Counted from the first letter of the stretch, positions 44,587-53,907 are shown. The stretch: DNA of 64,000 bases from an uncultured Treponema sp. (GCA_949299755.1 CASGBA010000001.1:124001-188000); one strand, 5' to 3'. The notes: generated by a model from the sequence alone, not told the origin. Numbers and translations: made by a program.

Positions 44587-45857
44587 TCGTCCACGGTTTC
44601 CCGGCGGCGTATTTCCATGACCTCCCCGCTTTCCCGCAGGAGAAGCTCGCCGCATCTTAGTTTCCCGTTGTAATTGAATCCCATGGCCCTGCCGTGGGCG
44701 CCCGCATCGTGGATGATAATCAGGTCGCCTGTGTCAATGGGCGGCAGGGGACGCTGGACGGCGAATTTATCGCAGTTCTCGCACAGGGAACCCACGACAT
44801 CGTAAATACGATAGTCACGCCCCTCCTGCAAACCGCTTTTTACGGTACCATCGGAAAAATCAACCGGGTCGGGCTTTCCATTCACTGTGACATGGTGGTA
44901 GGCTCCGTACATTCCGGGGCGCATCAAATCCGCCATGCTGGCGTCAACCCCGATGTATTCCCGGTAAATGTGCTTTTCGTGGATAGCCCTTGTGACCAGC
45001 CATCCGTAGGGGCCCGTCACAGGCCGGCCGCACTCCCAGCATATCTTCACCGGATCCAATCCGGCGGGCACAAGGATTCTGTCATAGGAATCCCGGATGC
45101 GTTTCGCGATGCCGGTGTAATCCACCGCCTTCTGGCCTGGTTTATAGGGAATACCCAATCCGCCGCCCAGGTCTATCAGCTCGATTTTAACGCCGGTTTT
45201 TTCCTTCAGCTCAGCGGCCAAGGTAAAAATGATGCCGGCGGTTTCCACAAAACAATCCGGATTCAGCTCGTTGGAAGCAACCATGGTGTGGAGGGCAAAG
45301 TTGGACACTCCCTTGTCCCGGCAGATTTTGTAGGCCTCAAAAATCTGTTCCCGGGTAAGGCCGTACTTGGCTTCCTCCGGTTTGCCGATAATTGAATTTA
45401 CCCCGCTGTTCTTGAGGGAACCGGGATTGTACCTGAACGAAATCATGTCAGGAAGGGCACCCAGGGCTTTTTCCACAAAGGGGATATGGGTAATATCATC
45501 CAGATTGAGGATGTTGCCCTTCAGATTTGCGTAAATATATTCCTTTTCCGGCGTCTCGTTACTGGAAAACATCACATCCCGTCCCAGTATGCCGGATTTT
45601 TCCGCAAGAATCAGCTCCGGCATACTGGAGCAATCCGCTCCGCATCCTTCATCCGCCAGTATTTTCAGGATATAGGGGTTTGGGCAAGCTTTCACAGCGA
45701 AAAATTCCTTGAAAGCCGGGAAGATTGAAAAAGCCCGGGTGAATTCCCTGATGTTTTTCCTTATGCCCCTTTCATCATAAAGATAAAAGGGGGTGCCGTA
45801 CTTTTCCGCCAATCCGGAAAGCTCTCCGGGGGAAAGGGGAAAATACTTTTCACTCAT
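44526..45857 (-). CDS. lysA: Diaminopimelate decarboxylase
   Basis: 443 residues, PLP enzyme of the fold III group. PLP Lys56 lies in FFAVKACPN and the glycine-rich phosphate loop is ELIDLGGGLGIPY. The C-terminal part includes CWECGRPVTGPYGWL and SLCENCDKF. It decarboxylates meso-diaminopimelate to lysine. I chose the ATG at 45857 since GGAGG precedes it by 8 bases; an in-frame start 16 codons upstream has none. It follows asd in a dapA-asd-lysA run. Its last 61 bases overlap the convergent CYTH gene. Confidence 0.94.
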   Translation of the reverse strand: MSEKYFPLSPGELSGLAEKYGTPFYLYDERGIRKNIREFTRAFSIFPAFKEFFAVKACPNPYILKILADEGCGADCSSMPELILAEKSGILGRDVMFSSNETPEKEYIYANLKGNILNLDDITHIPFVEKALGALPDMISFRYNPGSLKNSGVNSIIGKPEEAKYGLTREQIFEAYKICRDKGVSNFALHTMVASNELNPDCFVETAGIIFTLAAELKEKTGVKIELIDLGGGLGIPYKPGQKAVDYTGIAKRIRDSYDRILVPAGLDPVKICWECGRPVTGPYGWLVTRAIHEKHIYREYIGVDASMADLMRPGMYGAYHHVTVNGKPDPVDFSDGTVKSGLQEGRDYRIYDVVGSLCENCDKFAVQRPLPPIDTGDLIIIHDAGAHGRAMGFNYNGKLRCGELLLRESGEVMEIRRRETVDDYFATLDFRGLASFNAKSSE

Positions 45858-45904
45858 AGTCAGTCCTCCGCAACGGGAAGGAACCGGAAACCGGCCCCGG
45901 CCCA

Positions 45905-47008
45905 TTACAAATTTTCAAAAAAACCCTTTGCTTTAAGAAGCTCCGCATTGAGGATGCCGCCCAAGGCAGCCCCCCTCTTTGTATTATGGCTCAAAGCCAC
46001 AAAGCGCACGTCGAAAACCCGGCAGGGGCGCAGGCGGCCTATGGTCACCGCCATCCCCTTGTCCGCTTCCCTGTCCCGGCGGGGCTGGGGACGGTTTGTC
46101 TCGTGGCGCACAATAATCGGATGCAGGGGCGCAGAAGGAAGATTCTGCTCCTGGGGATAGGAACGGAAATTCACCCATACCCTTTCAATTTCCTCCAGGG
46201 AAGGCTTCTTGTCCTCCGGCAAGTCAAACTCAAGGCTCACACAGGCGGTGTGCCCGTCTATGACGGGAACCCGGTTGCAATGGGCAGACACCAGAGGATA
46301 CCGGGCGTTTTTGATTTTGTCCCCTTCAATGGAGCCCAGAATCTTGAGGCATTCCTGCTCGGTTTTTTCTTCCTCCCCTCCGATATAAGGGACGATATTG
46401 TCAATCATATCGAAGGAGGAAACCCCGGGATAGCCGGCACCGGAAACAGCCTGCATTGTGGTGACAACCATCCGCTTCACCGGATACCCGGCTTTAATCA
46501 GGGCATAAACCGGAGCCATATAGGACTGGAGGGAACAGTTCGGCTTCACGGCAATAAAGCCCTTGTCCCAGCCGTGGTGTTTCTTCTGGACAGCGATAAT
46601 GTCGGTGTGATCCGGGTTGATTTCCGGAATGAGCATGGGCACATCCTCTGTCCAGCGGTTTGCGCTGGCATTTGAGACAACGGGAATCCCGATTGAGGCA
46701 TAGGATTCCTCCAAAGCCTTTATTTCATCCTTTCCCATTTCCAGGGCGCTGAATACAAACTTGCATTTTCCGAGGGCAGATTTAAAATCGTTGGCATCAT
46801 ACACCATCAAATCCGCTACTCCGGCGGGGATTTCCGCACCGATAAGCCAGCGGTTTTCCACGGCATCTTTGTATAATTTTCCCGCCGACCTGGGGGAAGC
46901 CGCCACATAAGAAACTTCAAACCAGGGATGGTCAGCCAGATTGGCGATATAACGCTGCCCGACCATTCCGGTGGCACCAAGAACACCGACCTTAATTTTT
47001 CCGCTCAT
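45905..47008 (-). CDS. asd: Aspartate-semialdehyde dehydrogenase, archaeal/fungal-type
   Basis: 367 residues with an NADP loop VGVLGATGMVGQRYI at 7-21 and the catalytic Cys158 in AVKPNCSLQSY; the active-site His sits in SAHCNRVPVIDGH. The length and C-terminal sequence match the variant found in archaea, fungi and some bacteria rather than the E. coli type. It reduces aspartyl phosphate to the semialdehyde, the branch point for lysine (dapA next door), threonine (thrC at 52480) and methionine. AAGGAG precedes the ATG. Confidence 0.95.
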   Translation of the reverse strand: MSGKIKVGVLGATGMVGQRYIANLADHPWFEVSYVAASPRSAGKLYKDAVENRWLIGAEIPAGVADLMVYDANDFKSALGKCKFVFSALEMGKDEIKALEESYASIGIPVVSNASANRWTEDVPMLIPEINPDHTDIIAVQKKHHGWDKGFIAVKPNCSLQSYMAPVYALIKAGYPVKRMVVTTMQAVSGAGYPGVSSFDMIDNIVPYIGGEEEKTEQECLKILGSIEGDKIKNARYPLVSAHCNRVPVIDGHTACVSLEFDLPEDKKPSLEEIERVWVNFRSYPQEQNLPSAPLHPIIVRHETNRPQPRRDREADKGMAVTIGRLRPCRVFDVRFVALSHNTKRGAALGGILNAELLKAKGFFENL

Positions 47009-47139
47009 ATTTTTCTCCTTAAAAGGTTGACTGCAAAATACAAAATATCCGGAATAAACACCGGCGGATTAAATTCCCCTCCTGCGCCATTTGTCAAAAC
47101 GACCAGAGGGATAAAAGAGATTTAAGCCCGGTGTGAACC

Positions 47140-48048
47140 TTACAACCCGAATTCTTTTAACGCCGACTCAATGACAACTTTGGCCTTGTCATTCACTTCC
47201 ACCAAAGGAAGCCTGAGTCTGCCGGAAACAAGTCCTTTCAGCTTCATGGCGTACTTTATGGAAGCGGGATTCCCGTCCACAAAGGCTGCCCGGAACACAG
47301 GGGCAAGCTTGTAATGGATATCCCGGGCTTTTTCCATATCGTTCCGCAAAAGGGAATCCACAAGGGAAGAAACCGCTTCCGGAAGCAGGTTGGACACAAC
47401 GGAAATAACACCGTCTCCGCCGGCTGCCATGGCAGGAAGCGTGAGCATATCGTCCCCGCTGAGGACGGAAAACCCCGGTTTTTTCCTGGCTATCTTTTCT
47501 ATGACTTCCATGATTTGGGAAACACTGCCGGAAGCCTCCTTTACTCCTGCAATATTGGGCAGTTCCGCAATACGCATCATAAGCTCCGTACCTATGTTTT
47601 TCCCTGTCCTGCCGGCTATATTATACACAATTATGGGAATACCGCATTTGGAGACAGCCTCAAAATGACGGAAAACCCCCTCATCCGAGGGTTTGTTATA
47701 ATAAGGCGTTACCACGAGGGCATAATCAGCCCCGGCTTCCTTTGCCCTTGACACGTATACAACAGCATCCTTCGTATTATTGCTGCCGGCACCGAGAATA
47801 ACCGGAATATTCCGGTTTTGTTTTTTCTCATACTCTTTGACTTCTTCCATGAGGATTTGAATCATCCTCACTTCTTCTTCATTTTCATCCAGAGTCGGTG
47901 TTTCCCCGGTTGTCCCAAGAGGAACCAATCCGGTTATACCGCCGTCAAGCTGATAACGGATTAAATTGCGCCAACAGTCATAATCAACGGAACCGTCATC
48001 TTTCATCGGAGTAACGAGGGCGGTAAAAGAACCGCGAAGTTTTTCCAT
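47140..48048 (-). CDS. dapA: 4-hydroxy-tetrahydrodipicolinate synthase
   Basis: 302 residues, TIM barrel. The Schiff-base Lys170 is in IAGVKEASG, the catalytic Tyr is in VVTPYYNKPS (Tyr117 region), and GTTGETPTL lines the site. It condenses pyruvate with aspartate semialdehyde, the first lysine-specific step. AGGAGC precedes the ATG, and a strong promoter is 22-50 bases upstream (48070-48098). It heads the dapA-asd-lysA operon; 131 bases separate it from asd. dapB and later steps are not in the window. Confidence 0.97.
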   Translation of the reverse strand: MEKLRGSFTALVTPMKDDGSVDYDCWRNLIRYQLDGGITGLVPLGTTGETPTLDENEEEVRMIQILMEEVKEYEKKQNRNIPVILGAGSNNTKDAVVYVSRAKEAGADYALVVTPYYNKPSDEGVFRHFEAVSKCGIPIIVYNIAGRTGKNIGTELMMRIAELPNIAGVKEASGSVSQIMEVIEKIARKKPGFSVLSGDDMLTLPAMAAGGDGVISVVSNLLPEAVSSLVDSLLRNDMEKARDIHYKLAPVFRAAFVDGNPASIKYAMKLKGLVSGRLRLPLVEVNDKAKVVIESALKEFGL

Positions 48049-48069
48049 AATAAGCTCCTAATCAGGATA

Positions 48070-48098
48070 AGTATATCATCAGATTAAGGTCTCATCAA
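48070..48098 (-). promoter_or_regulatory. Sigma-70-type promoter for dapA-asd-lysA
   Basis: TTGATG and TATACT are separated by 17 bases on the minus strand, with the predicted start about 15 bases ahead of the dapA ATG. No attenuator or lysine riboswitch is visible in such a short leader. Confidence 0.75.
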
Positions 48099-48177
48099 GA
48101 TGAAGTCCGGGAACACAGACACAACAGAGGGACTCTTTTTTACTGCCAGCCGCCAAGGCGGGGTTCGGCAATAGCCC

Positions 48178-48477
48178 TTAAGGTTCGCGATAAACATCAT
48201 CGGGTATGTTACTTGTGATATTGTTATCAACAACTAGATTGGCGGTGCCACCATTCCTCACGTATACGTCGCCGCCGGAGTTTTTCGCTTCGTTCCCTTT
48301 TATGGCCGCAGTGCCGCTCATTTTGAAGGTGCCACTACTTACATACATGCCGCCACCGAACATGGCAGTGTTGGCGCTAGTGGCGACATCTCCGCCGATG
48401 GTTCCACCTTCCATGGTGAAGGTTCCGCCACCAACACGCACGCCGCAACCGCCGCCACAGTGCGGAAGAACCGGGAT
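48178..48477 (-). pseudogene. Remnant of a Gly-rich beta-helix repeat protein
   Basis: The minus frame, bounded upstream by a TAA at 48478-48480, reads GGGTFTMEGGTIGGDVATSA, then GGGMYVSSGTFKMSGTAAIKGN, the repeat unit of large surface beta-helix proteins in gut treponemes. Only about three units remain, there is no signal peptide or clear start (a GTG is the only candidate), and the piece ends DDVYREP. I read it as the leftover of a longer gene or a recombination scar, not an intact gene. Confidence 0.6.
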
Positions 48478-48753
48478 TTAAGGGGTTTACGGGCGGGGCG
48501 CCGCATGGGTCATCCCCCCCCGTGGTACCTGGAAGCCGGTCGGAGAAACTGGTTTACAGGTTTCCTGTTTAGTTTCTGTTATTTCCTGTGTCAATAGACG
48601 GTATCTTATATACATTCCCCCTATATTTCCACAATATTTTTCTGAAAATTCAACGGATTTTAACACAAAACCTCAAAATTGGCGGCAATAAATGCTCCCA
48701 AATCTGTTTGACCCGGCATCCGGCTGTAAACTGAATGGCTGTGAAAATGAAAA
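48478..48753. other. Non-coding spacer after the beta-helix remnant
   Basis: No credible gene, tRNA or terminator is visible. The part next to the remnant is unusually G/C-rich (runs of C and GGGCGGGGCGCC) and shifts abruptly to AT-rich sequence near 48590. A short TTTCCTGT motif occurs twice. Confidence 0.5.
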
Positions 48754-48782
48754 TTGCTAAAACCCCGCCCATAAGTTATAAT
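48754..48782 (+). promoter_or_regulatory. Promoter immediately upstream of the YihY-CNB start
   Basis: TTGCTA and TATAAT are separated by 17 bases. Only 9 bases lie between TATAAT and the ATG, so transcription would start at or next to the start codon. Confidence 0.65.
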
Positions 48783-48791
48783 AATTGAAGC

Positions 48792-50087
48792 ATGAAATTA
48801 TCCGATACAGCCCAGAGGTTTTATATAACCACAAAATATTTCTTTTCGAATGATTTGTCAAGTTATGCCTGTGCGGGAGCCTTTAACTTCCTGCTTTCAA
48901 GCATCCCTCTGGCTCTTGTGGTCATATCAATTTGTCTCAGGATATGGCATACATCGGGAACAGAAATCCTTCAATTTTTAAGCGATTATGAGCTGCTTTC
49001 CGATTCCTTCGACTGGACCAGCTCCATAATCAACAGCAGCATACTGACAAAACCTTCCGGATTGCTGGAAATTTTTGCGGTTTTTTCCGTCTTGTGGCTT
49101 TCCAGAAGGTTTTTTATTTCTATCCAGGGAGCGATAAAGCGCATATACAGGAAAAAGACCCAGCGCAAGCCCATAAAACAAAATCTTTTTTTAACCGCCA
49201 GCGAGATAATTCTTGTCCTTTCCATAATATTCATCATATTGATTATCACAAGTGCCAGGGCTTTTTTAAGTATGGAACTATCCTTAAAGATTGTATCACC
49301 GGTTGTCTTGGAAATCCTTCATAATGTATTCAGGTTTGCACCTTTCGGGCTGTTAATAGTTTTCCTGTTTTTTGTTTACAAATTTACACCACTCCCTCAT
49401 CCAAAAAACACATTGAGTTTTGCCTGCGCACTGATGTGTTCCGTGACATTTACGGTTTTCAGTTTTGTGTTTTCCCTCATAATTGACAGTAATAGATACA
49501 ACCTGATTTACGGCTTGCTGGGAAATTTAATTCTGTTGCTTATTGAAGTATATTTCTTTTTCATTTTATTCTTGTTTTTCGCCCAATTCCAATATATATC
49601 CCAATTTTACGATGATTTTATTTTTGCCCAGATTTACCTGCTTTCAAAAAATGACAAAACAACTTCTTCAGGGAAATTCGAGGCGAAGCTTTTCAAGTAC
49701 CCTGTAAGGCTGGCCAGGTACGAAATCCGGGTTCCCGCCGGACAGACGATTTTCTCCGGGGGAGACAAATCCTATGATGTTTACTACATATGTTCAGGGG
49801 AAATACTGATTAAAAACAGCAGAACAAAAAAGATTCTTACTTCAGGGGAAATATTCGGCGACTTTGCTTTCCTCACAGGCACTTACCGGATTTACTCCGC
49901 CATGACTGAAACAGATTGCATTCTCCTCAAAATTCCTCCGGAATTGTTCCAGGAAGCAATCGATGTAACCAGTTCTGTTGCCCGCCGGACTCTTCAGGTA
50001 ATAGCAGAACATATAAACGAAATTGCCGAAGGCGAACCCGATATGAAAACGCCACACGCTGAAATTGAAATAGAGAACAATTTGTGA
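48792..50087 (+). CDS. YihY/BrkB-type membrane protein fused to a cyclic-nucleotide-binding-like domain
   Basis: 431 residues. Residues 1-285 hold about six membrane helices of the YihY/BrkB (UPF0761) family: SYACAGAFNFLLSSIPLALVVI, a KRIYRKK loop, and closing IYGLLGNLILLLIEVYFFF. Residues 300-415 resemble a CAP-type nucleotide-binding fold: IRVPAGQTIFSGGDKSYDVYYICSGEILI, then SGEIFGDFAFLTGTYRIYSAMTETDCILLKIP, with Gly-Glu and Arg in the pocket positions. The family function is unsettled (once mis-named ribonuclease BN). No Shine-Dalgarno precedes the ATG. glmS starts 25 bases downstream. Confidence 0.82.
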   Translation: MKLSDTAQRFYITTKYFFSNDLSSYACAGAFNFLLSSIPLALVVISICLRIWHTSGTEILQFLSDYELLSDSFDWTSSIINSSILTKPSGLLEIFAVFSVLWLSRRFFISIQGAIKRIYRKKTQRKPIKQNLFLTASEIILVLSIIFIILIITSARAFLSMELSLKIVSPVVLEILHNVFRFAPFGLLIVFLFFVYKFTPLPHPKNTLSFACALMCSVTFTVFSFVFSLIIDSNRYNLIYGLLGNLILLLIEVYFFFILFLFFAQFQYISQFYDDFIFAQIYLLSKNDKTTSSGKFEAKLFKYPVRLARYEIRVPAGQTIFSGGDKSYDVYYICSGEILIKNSRTKKILTSGEIFGDFAFLTGTYRIYSAMTETDCILLKIPPELFQEAIDVTSSVARRTLQVIAEHINEIAEGEPDMKTPHAEIEIENNL

Positions 50088-50112
50088 TATAAGTTCCTGT
50101 CGGAGGCTTTCA

Positions 50113-51942
50113 ATGTGCGGAATTGTCGGCTACATAGGCCAGGAACAGGCTACTCCTGTGCTTATAAATGCCCTTAAAAAACTGGAGTACAGGGGATACG
50201 ATTCGGCAGGGATTGCGGTTCTGGACAGTGGATACATCACCGTCCGTAAAGCCAAAGGACGCCTCCGGGTTTTGGAAGAAAAAATCGCCACAGAAGTTAT
50301 ACGCGGCAACCTGGGAATCGGCCATACCCGCTGGGCTACCCACGGGGAACCATCAGACATCAATTCCCACCCACAAACGGATGTTTCAGGTAAAATAGCC
50401 GTTGTCCACAATGGTATAATCGAAAATTATTCAAAACTGAAAACCTGGCTGGAAAACAACGGAATCCTTTTCCGGAGCGAAACTGATACAGAGGTTATCG
50501 CCCATCTTATTAATTTCAACTATAACGGCGATTTACTGGCAGCCGTCATAGAAACCATAAAAAAACTGGAAGGTTCTTACGCAATAGGCGTAATTTGTGA
50601 AAATGAACCGGACAGGATTATCGCGGTACGTAAGGATAATCCCCTTATTGTGGGGAAAGGTGACGGTGAAAATCTTATCGCCTCAGATGTACCGGCTCTG
50701 TTGGAATATACCCGCAATGTGTATTATCTGGATGACATGGAAATTGCAGTTTTGTACAAAGACCGGGTGGACTTTTTCGATGAATACGGAACAAAACACG
50801 GAAAAGATTTTTCCCGCGTCGACTGGGACATTTCCTCCGCAGAAAAAGGCGGTTATGAACATTTCATGCTTAAAGAAATACATGAACAGCCAAAAGCTCT
50901 GGCGAATACATTAAGGGCTCGCATAAAAACCTACGCTTCAAAAGCCATAAACCTGGATGAAATCGGATTCAATTCCGGCTGGGCAAAGGCGGAACGTGTT
51001 GTGATAACCGCTTGCGGAACAGCCTGGCATGCGGGGGTTGTGGGTAAATACATTTTTGAATATTTTGCCGGAATCCCTACGGATGTGGACATAGCCTCCG
51101 AATACCGTTACAGAAACCCCATTTTAAATCCGGATAACATCTTCATTATCATAAGCCAATCCGGAGAAACCGCAGATACCCTGGCGGCCATGCGTATGGC
51201 AAAAAAAGCCGGAGCGAAAATAATAGCGGTTACAAACGTAGTAGGCTCAACCTTAGCCCGGGAAGCTGATCTGGTCATGTATACCTGGGCGGGACCGGAA
51301 ATAGCTGTGGCTTCCACAAAAGCATTTACAACCCAGCTTATGTGCCTTTACCTTATTGCCTTCCAGTTCGGCTTGCTCCGGGGTGAAATCACCGGCGACA
51401 GACTGGAAAAACTCATCCTGGCCTTGGAGAATCTTTCCGGCCAGGCTGAGAAAATACTCAGTGACGAAGCTTCTGTCCAGCGTTTTGCAGCCCGGCAATT
51501 CAACAAGACAAAGGTTTTCTTCATGGGCAGATTGTTTGATTATGCCATAAGCTTGGAGAGCGCTTTAAAGCTGAAGGAAATAAGTTACACCCACTCCGAA
51601 GCTTTTGCCGCAGGCGAACTGAAACATGGTCCCATTGCCCTTGTGGACAATGATACCCTGGCTGTGGCCTTTTGCACCCAGTCTGAGCTTTTTGACAAAA
51701 TGGATTCCAGCATCAAGCAGGTAAAGGCCCGGGGTGCCACAGTCCTGGTTATAACCTATGAAGATGAAGACCGATTTAACAGTATCGCTGACGAAATTTT
51801 CCGGATACCCCGCACCTATGATGAGCTTACACCGGTATTGTCTGTTATCCCCTGCCAACTTTTTGCTTATTATTGTGCTGTACAAAGAGGCCACGATCCT
51901 GACAAACCAAGAAATCTGGCAAAAAGCGTAACCGTAGAGTAA
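50113..51942 (+). CDS. glmS: Glutamine-fructose-6-phosphate aminotransferase (isomerizing)
   Basis: 609 residues. The N-terminal glutaminase domain begins with catalytic Cys2 in MCGIVGYIG. Two SIS domains follow (ACGTAWHAGVVGKY, ISQSGETADTLAAM and SYTHSEAFAAGELKHGPIALVD). The C-terminal tail ends NLAKSVTVE, the GlmS hallmark. It makes glucosamine-6-phosphate for peptidoglycan precursors. GGAGG precedes the ATG. No ribozyme-like (glmS) leader is visible between it and the preceding gene, whose stop is 25 bases away. Confidence 0.98.
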   Translation: MCGIVGYIGQEQATPVLINALKKLEYRGYDSAGIAVLDSGYITVRKAKGRLRVLEEKIATEVIRGNLGIGHTRWATHGEPSDINSHPQTDVSGKIAVVHNGIIENYSKLKTWLENNGILFRSETDTEVIAHLINFNYNGDLLAAVIETIKKLEGSYAIGVICENEPDRIIAVRKDNPLIVGKGDGENLIASDVPALLEYTRNVYYLDDMEIAVLYKDRVDFFDEYGTKHGKDFSRVDWDISSAEKGGYEHFMLKEIHEQPKALANTLRARIKTYASKAINLDEIGFNSGWAKAERVVITACGTAWHAGVVGKYIFEYFAGIPTDVDIASEYRYRNPILNPDNIFIIISQSGETADTLAAMRMAKKAGAKIIAVTNVVGSTLAREADLVMYTWAGPEIAVASTKAFTTQLMCLYLIAFQFGLLRGEITGDRLEKLILALENLSGQAEKILSDEASVQRFAARQFNKTKVFFMGRLFDYAISLESALKLKEISYTHSEAFAAGELKHGPIALVDNDTLAVAFCTQSELFDKMDSSIKQVKARGATVLVITYEDEDRFNSIADEIFRIPRTYDELTPVLSVIPCQLFAYYCAVQRGHDPDKPRNLAKSVTVE

Positions 51943-51969
51943 ACTGAAATAAAACAGGAGGAAAATAAA

Positions 51970-52464
51970 ATGGAAAACGAAGGAAAATACGTGCGTCCTA
52001 CCTGGGACGAATATTTTATGGAAGTCTGCCGTTCAATAGCAAAACGAGCCACCTGTGACAGAGGCCGTTCCGGTTGTGTCATAGCCCGGGACAATCAAAT
52101 TCTGGTGACAGGATATGTGGGAGCGCCAACCGGTCTCCCTCACTGCGATGAGGTAGGTCATCATCTGAAAAAAATGCAACACGAGGACGGCAGCATAACA
52201 CAGCATTGTGTCAGAACCGTCCACGCAGAGCAAAACGCCATATGTCAGGCTGCCAGAAGGGGAATCGCCATCGAAGGCAGTACCCTCTACTGTAAAATGA
52301 CACCCTGTCGAACCTGCGCCATGCTGATAATAAATTGCGGCATTGTACGGGTTGTGGCGGAACGCAAATATCACGATTCCGAGGACACAATACAAATGTT
52401 CAGGCAAGCCGGCATTAAGCTGGAGCATCTTGACGAAAGCGTTGAAACCTATACAAACCAGTAA
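51970..52464 (+). CDS. dCMP deaminase-family protein
   Basis: 164 residues of the cytidine/deoxycytidylate deaminase fold. The zinc site is complete: His85 and Glu87 in VHAEQNAI, Cys113 and Cys116 in TPCRTCAM. The length and DEYFMEVCRSIAKRATCDRGRSGCVI opening match dCMP deaminases (ComEB-like), which make dUMP for dTMP synthesis. GGAGG precedes the ATG and it sits 27 bases after glmS. CMP/tRNA deaminase alternatives are less likely given the opening. Confidence 0.9.
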   Translation: MENEGKYVRPTWDEYFMEVCRSIAKRATCDRGRSGCVIARDNQILVTGYVGAPTGLPHCDEVGHHLKKMQHEDGSITQHCVRTVHAEQNAICQAARRGIAIEGSTLYCKMTPCRTCAMLIINCGIVRVVAERKYHDSEDTIQMFRQAGIKLEHLDESVETYTNQ

Positions 52465-52479
52465 GGCTCCGAAAGACTG

Positions 52480-53901
52480 TCAAAGATTAGCTTCCAACCA
52501 GCTGCGGAATTCCGAATAATCAGGGCTCATTGGCACCGATTTATCCGGCAGGAGGAGAACCCGTTCAAGTCTTGCCGGCATCACAGGCTCACGACCCACC
52601 GCCTGCCTGACGGTTTCACCGAATTTCGCGGGATGGGCTGTCTCAAGTATCATACCAAGACAATTGCCCTTAACACAATCCTGTCCCCATTCCGGAGCAG
52701 TTGCCGCTGTACAACGCAAGCCGGTTTTTCCGGCGGCGGGGGATTCTCCCTCCAAAACATCAGCCATTGCCCCATTGCGTATATCCTGCCAAGCCTTCCA
52801 TCCTACGGCCCCATGGGGATCTATAATGTAACCGGTATTATCATTGCAGGAACGTATTGCCATCAAAGTTTCCCGGTCATCCACCCAGAACCCGGCCATA
52901 ATCGAACGGATTTCTTCAATAGAATACATGGCGCACATACGTTCATAATTACTTGGAGCTCCCACATCCATCGCATTGGAAAGGGTTTGCACAGATGGCC
53001 TGGGGGTATATTCTCCGGTCTCAAGCCAGTCGGGAACAGTGTGGTTTGAATTGGTCGCCGCAACAAAACCGGCAATGGGTGCCCCCATCTCTTTCGCAAT
53101 TAAACCGGACGTCAAATTGCCAAAATTACCGGAAGGAACCACGGCTATAAGTTTGGGATTATCTATGCGGTTGTCATGGCGGCTCCGTTCCAAAATTGAA
53201 AGGGATCCGTAAATATAATAAAAAGCCTGGGGAAGCAACCGGGAAATATTGATAGAATTGGCGGAGGAAAGCCTCAACTTCTTCCTTAATTCAACATCAG
53301 TAAAAGCTGTTTTCACCAGCTTCTGGCAGTCATCGAAGGTTCCCTCCACCGCCAGTGATCTCACGTTACCGTCAAAGGTTGACAGCTGCTTTTCCTGCAA
53401 TGGTGAAATTTTCCCCGCCGGATACAAAATAGTGACGTCTATTCCTTCAACACCATAAAAGGCGCTGCCCACCGCACTGCCAGTATCACCTGAGGTTGCC
53501 ACAAGTATGTGAAGCAAATCCTTTTCATTTTTGTTGAAAAAACTCATCACCCTGGCCATGAATCTGGCGCCGAAATCCTTAAAAGCACAGGTCGGTCCAT
53601 GAAACAATTCCAGAATATATGTAACCGGATTTACAGGAACAACCGGTGCGCTGAATGGGTATGCGTCGGCAATAATGGATGTTAAATCCTTATCTGATAT
53701 ATCATCTTCCACAAAAGGTTTGGCAGCCATAAAGGCTATATCCCTGAAAGAAGGAGGCGGATTTTTAAACAAAAAAGACTCCGGAAGCTTCGGGATTAAC
53801 CGGGGAACATAAAGCCCTCCAGTTGAAGAATTCATTCCGCTGAGGACAGCTTCCTTAAAAGAAACCTTTACAGAAGGATCTCTCGTATCACAATAAAACA
53901 T
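52480..53901 (-). CDS. thrC: Threonine synthase
   Basis: 473 residues. The PLP lysine is Lys108 in HGPTCAFKDFGARF, the class-defining motif. TSGDTGSAVGSAF and VPSGNFGNLTSG bind the phosphate. Length matches the long (E. coli-like) ThrC. It converts O-phosphohomoserine to threonine. No Shine-Dalgarno is visible at the ATG, whereas the promoter at 53908-53936 ends 6 bases upstream. No thrA or thrB in the window. It converges on the dCMP deaminase gene with 15 bases between the stops. Confidence 0.96.
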   Translation of the reverse strand: MFYCDTRDPSVKVSFKEAVLSGMNSSTGGLYVPRLIPKLPESFLFKNPPPSFRDIAFMAAKPFVEDDISDKDLTSIIADAYPFSAPVVPVNPVTYILELFHGPTCAFKDFGARFMARVMSFFNKNEKDLLHILVATSGDTGSAVGSAFYGVEGIDVTILYPAGKISPLQEKQLSTFDGNVRSLAVEGTFDDCQKLVKTAFTDVELRKKLRLSSANSINISRLLPQAFYYIYGSLSILERSRHDNRIDNPKLIAVVPSGNFGNLTSGLIAKEMGAPIAGFVAATNSNHTVPDWLETGEYTPRPSVQTLSNAMDVGAPSNYERMCAMYSIEEIRSIMAGFWVDDRETLMAIRSCNDNTGYIIDPHGAVGWKAWQDIRNGAMADVLEGESPAAGKTGLRCTAATAPEWGQDCVKGNCLGMILETAHPAKFGETVRQAVGREPVMPARLERVLLLPDKSVPMSPDYSEFRSWLEANL

Positions 53902-53907
53902 AGGTTG

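Noticed and set aside
47009-48177. Lysine riboswitch or attenuator before asd or dapA.
   Set aside because: Leader of dapA is about 15 bases from a good promoter; the asd gap of 131 bases shows no strong paired structure.
50088-50112. glmS ribozyme before glmS.
   Set aside because: Only 25 bases separate the stop of the preceding gene from the ATG; there is no room for the ribozyme.
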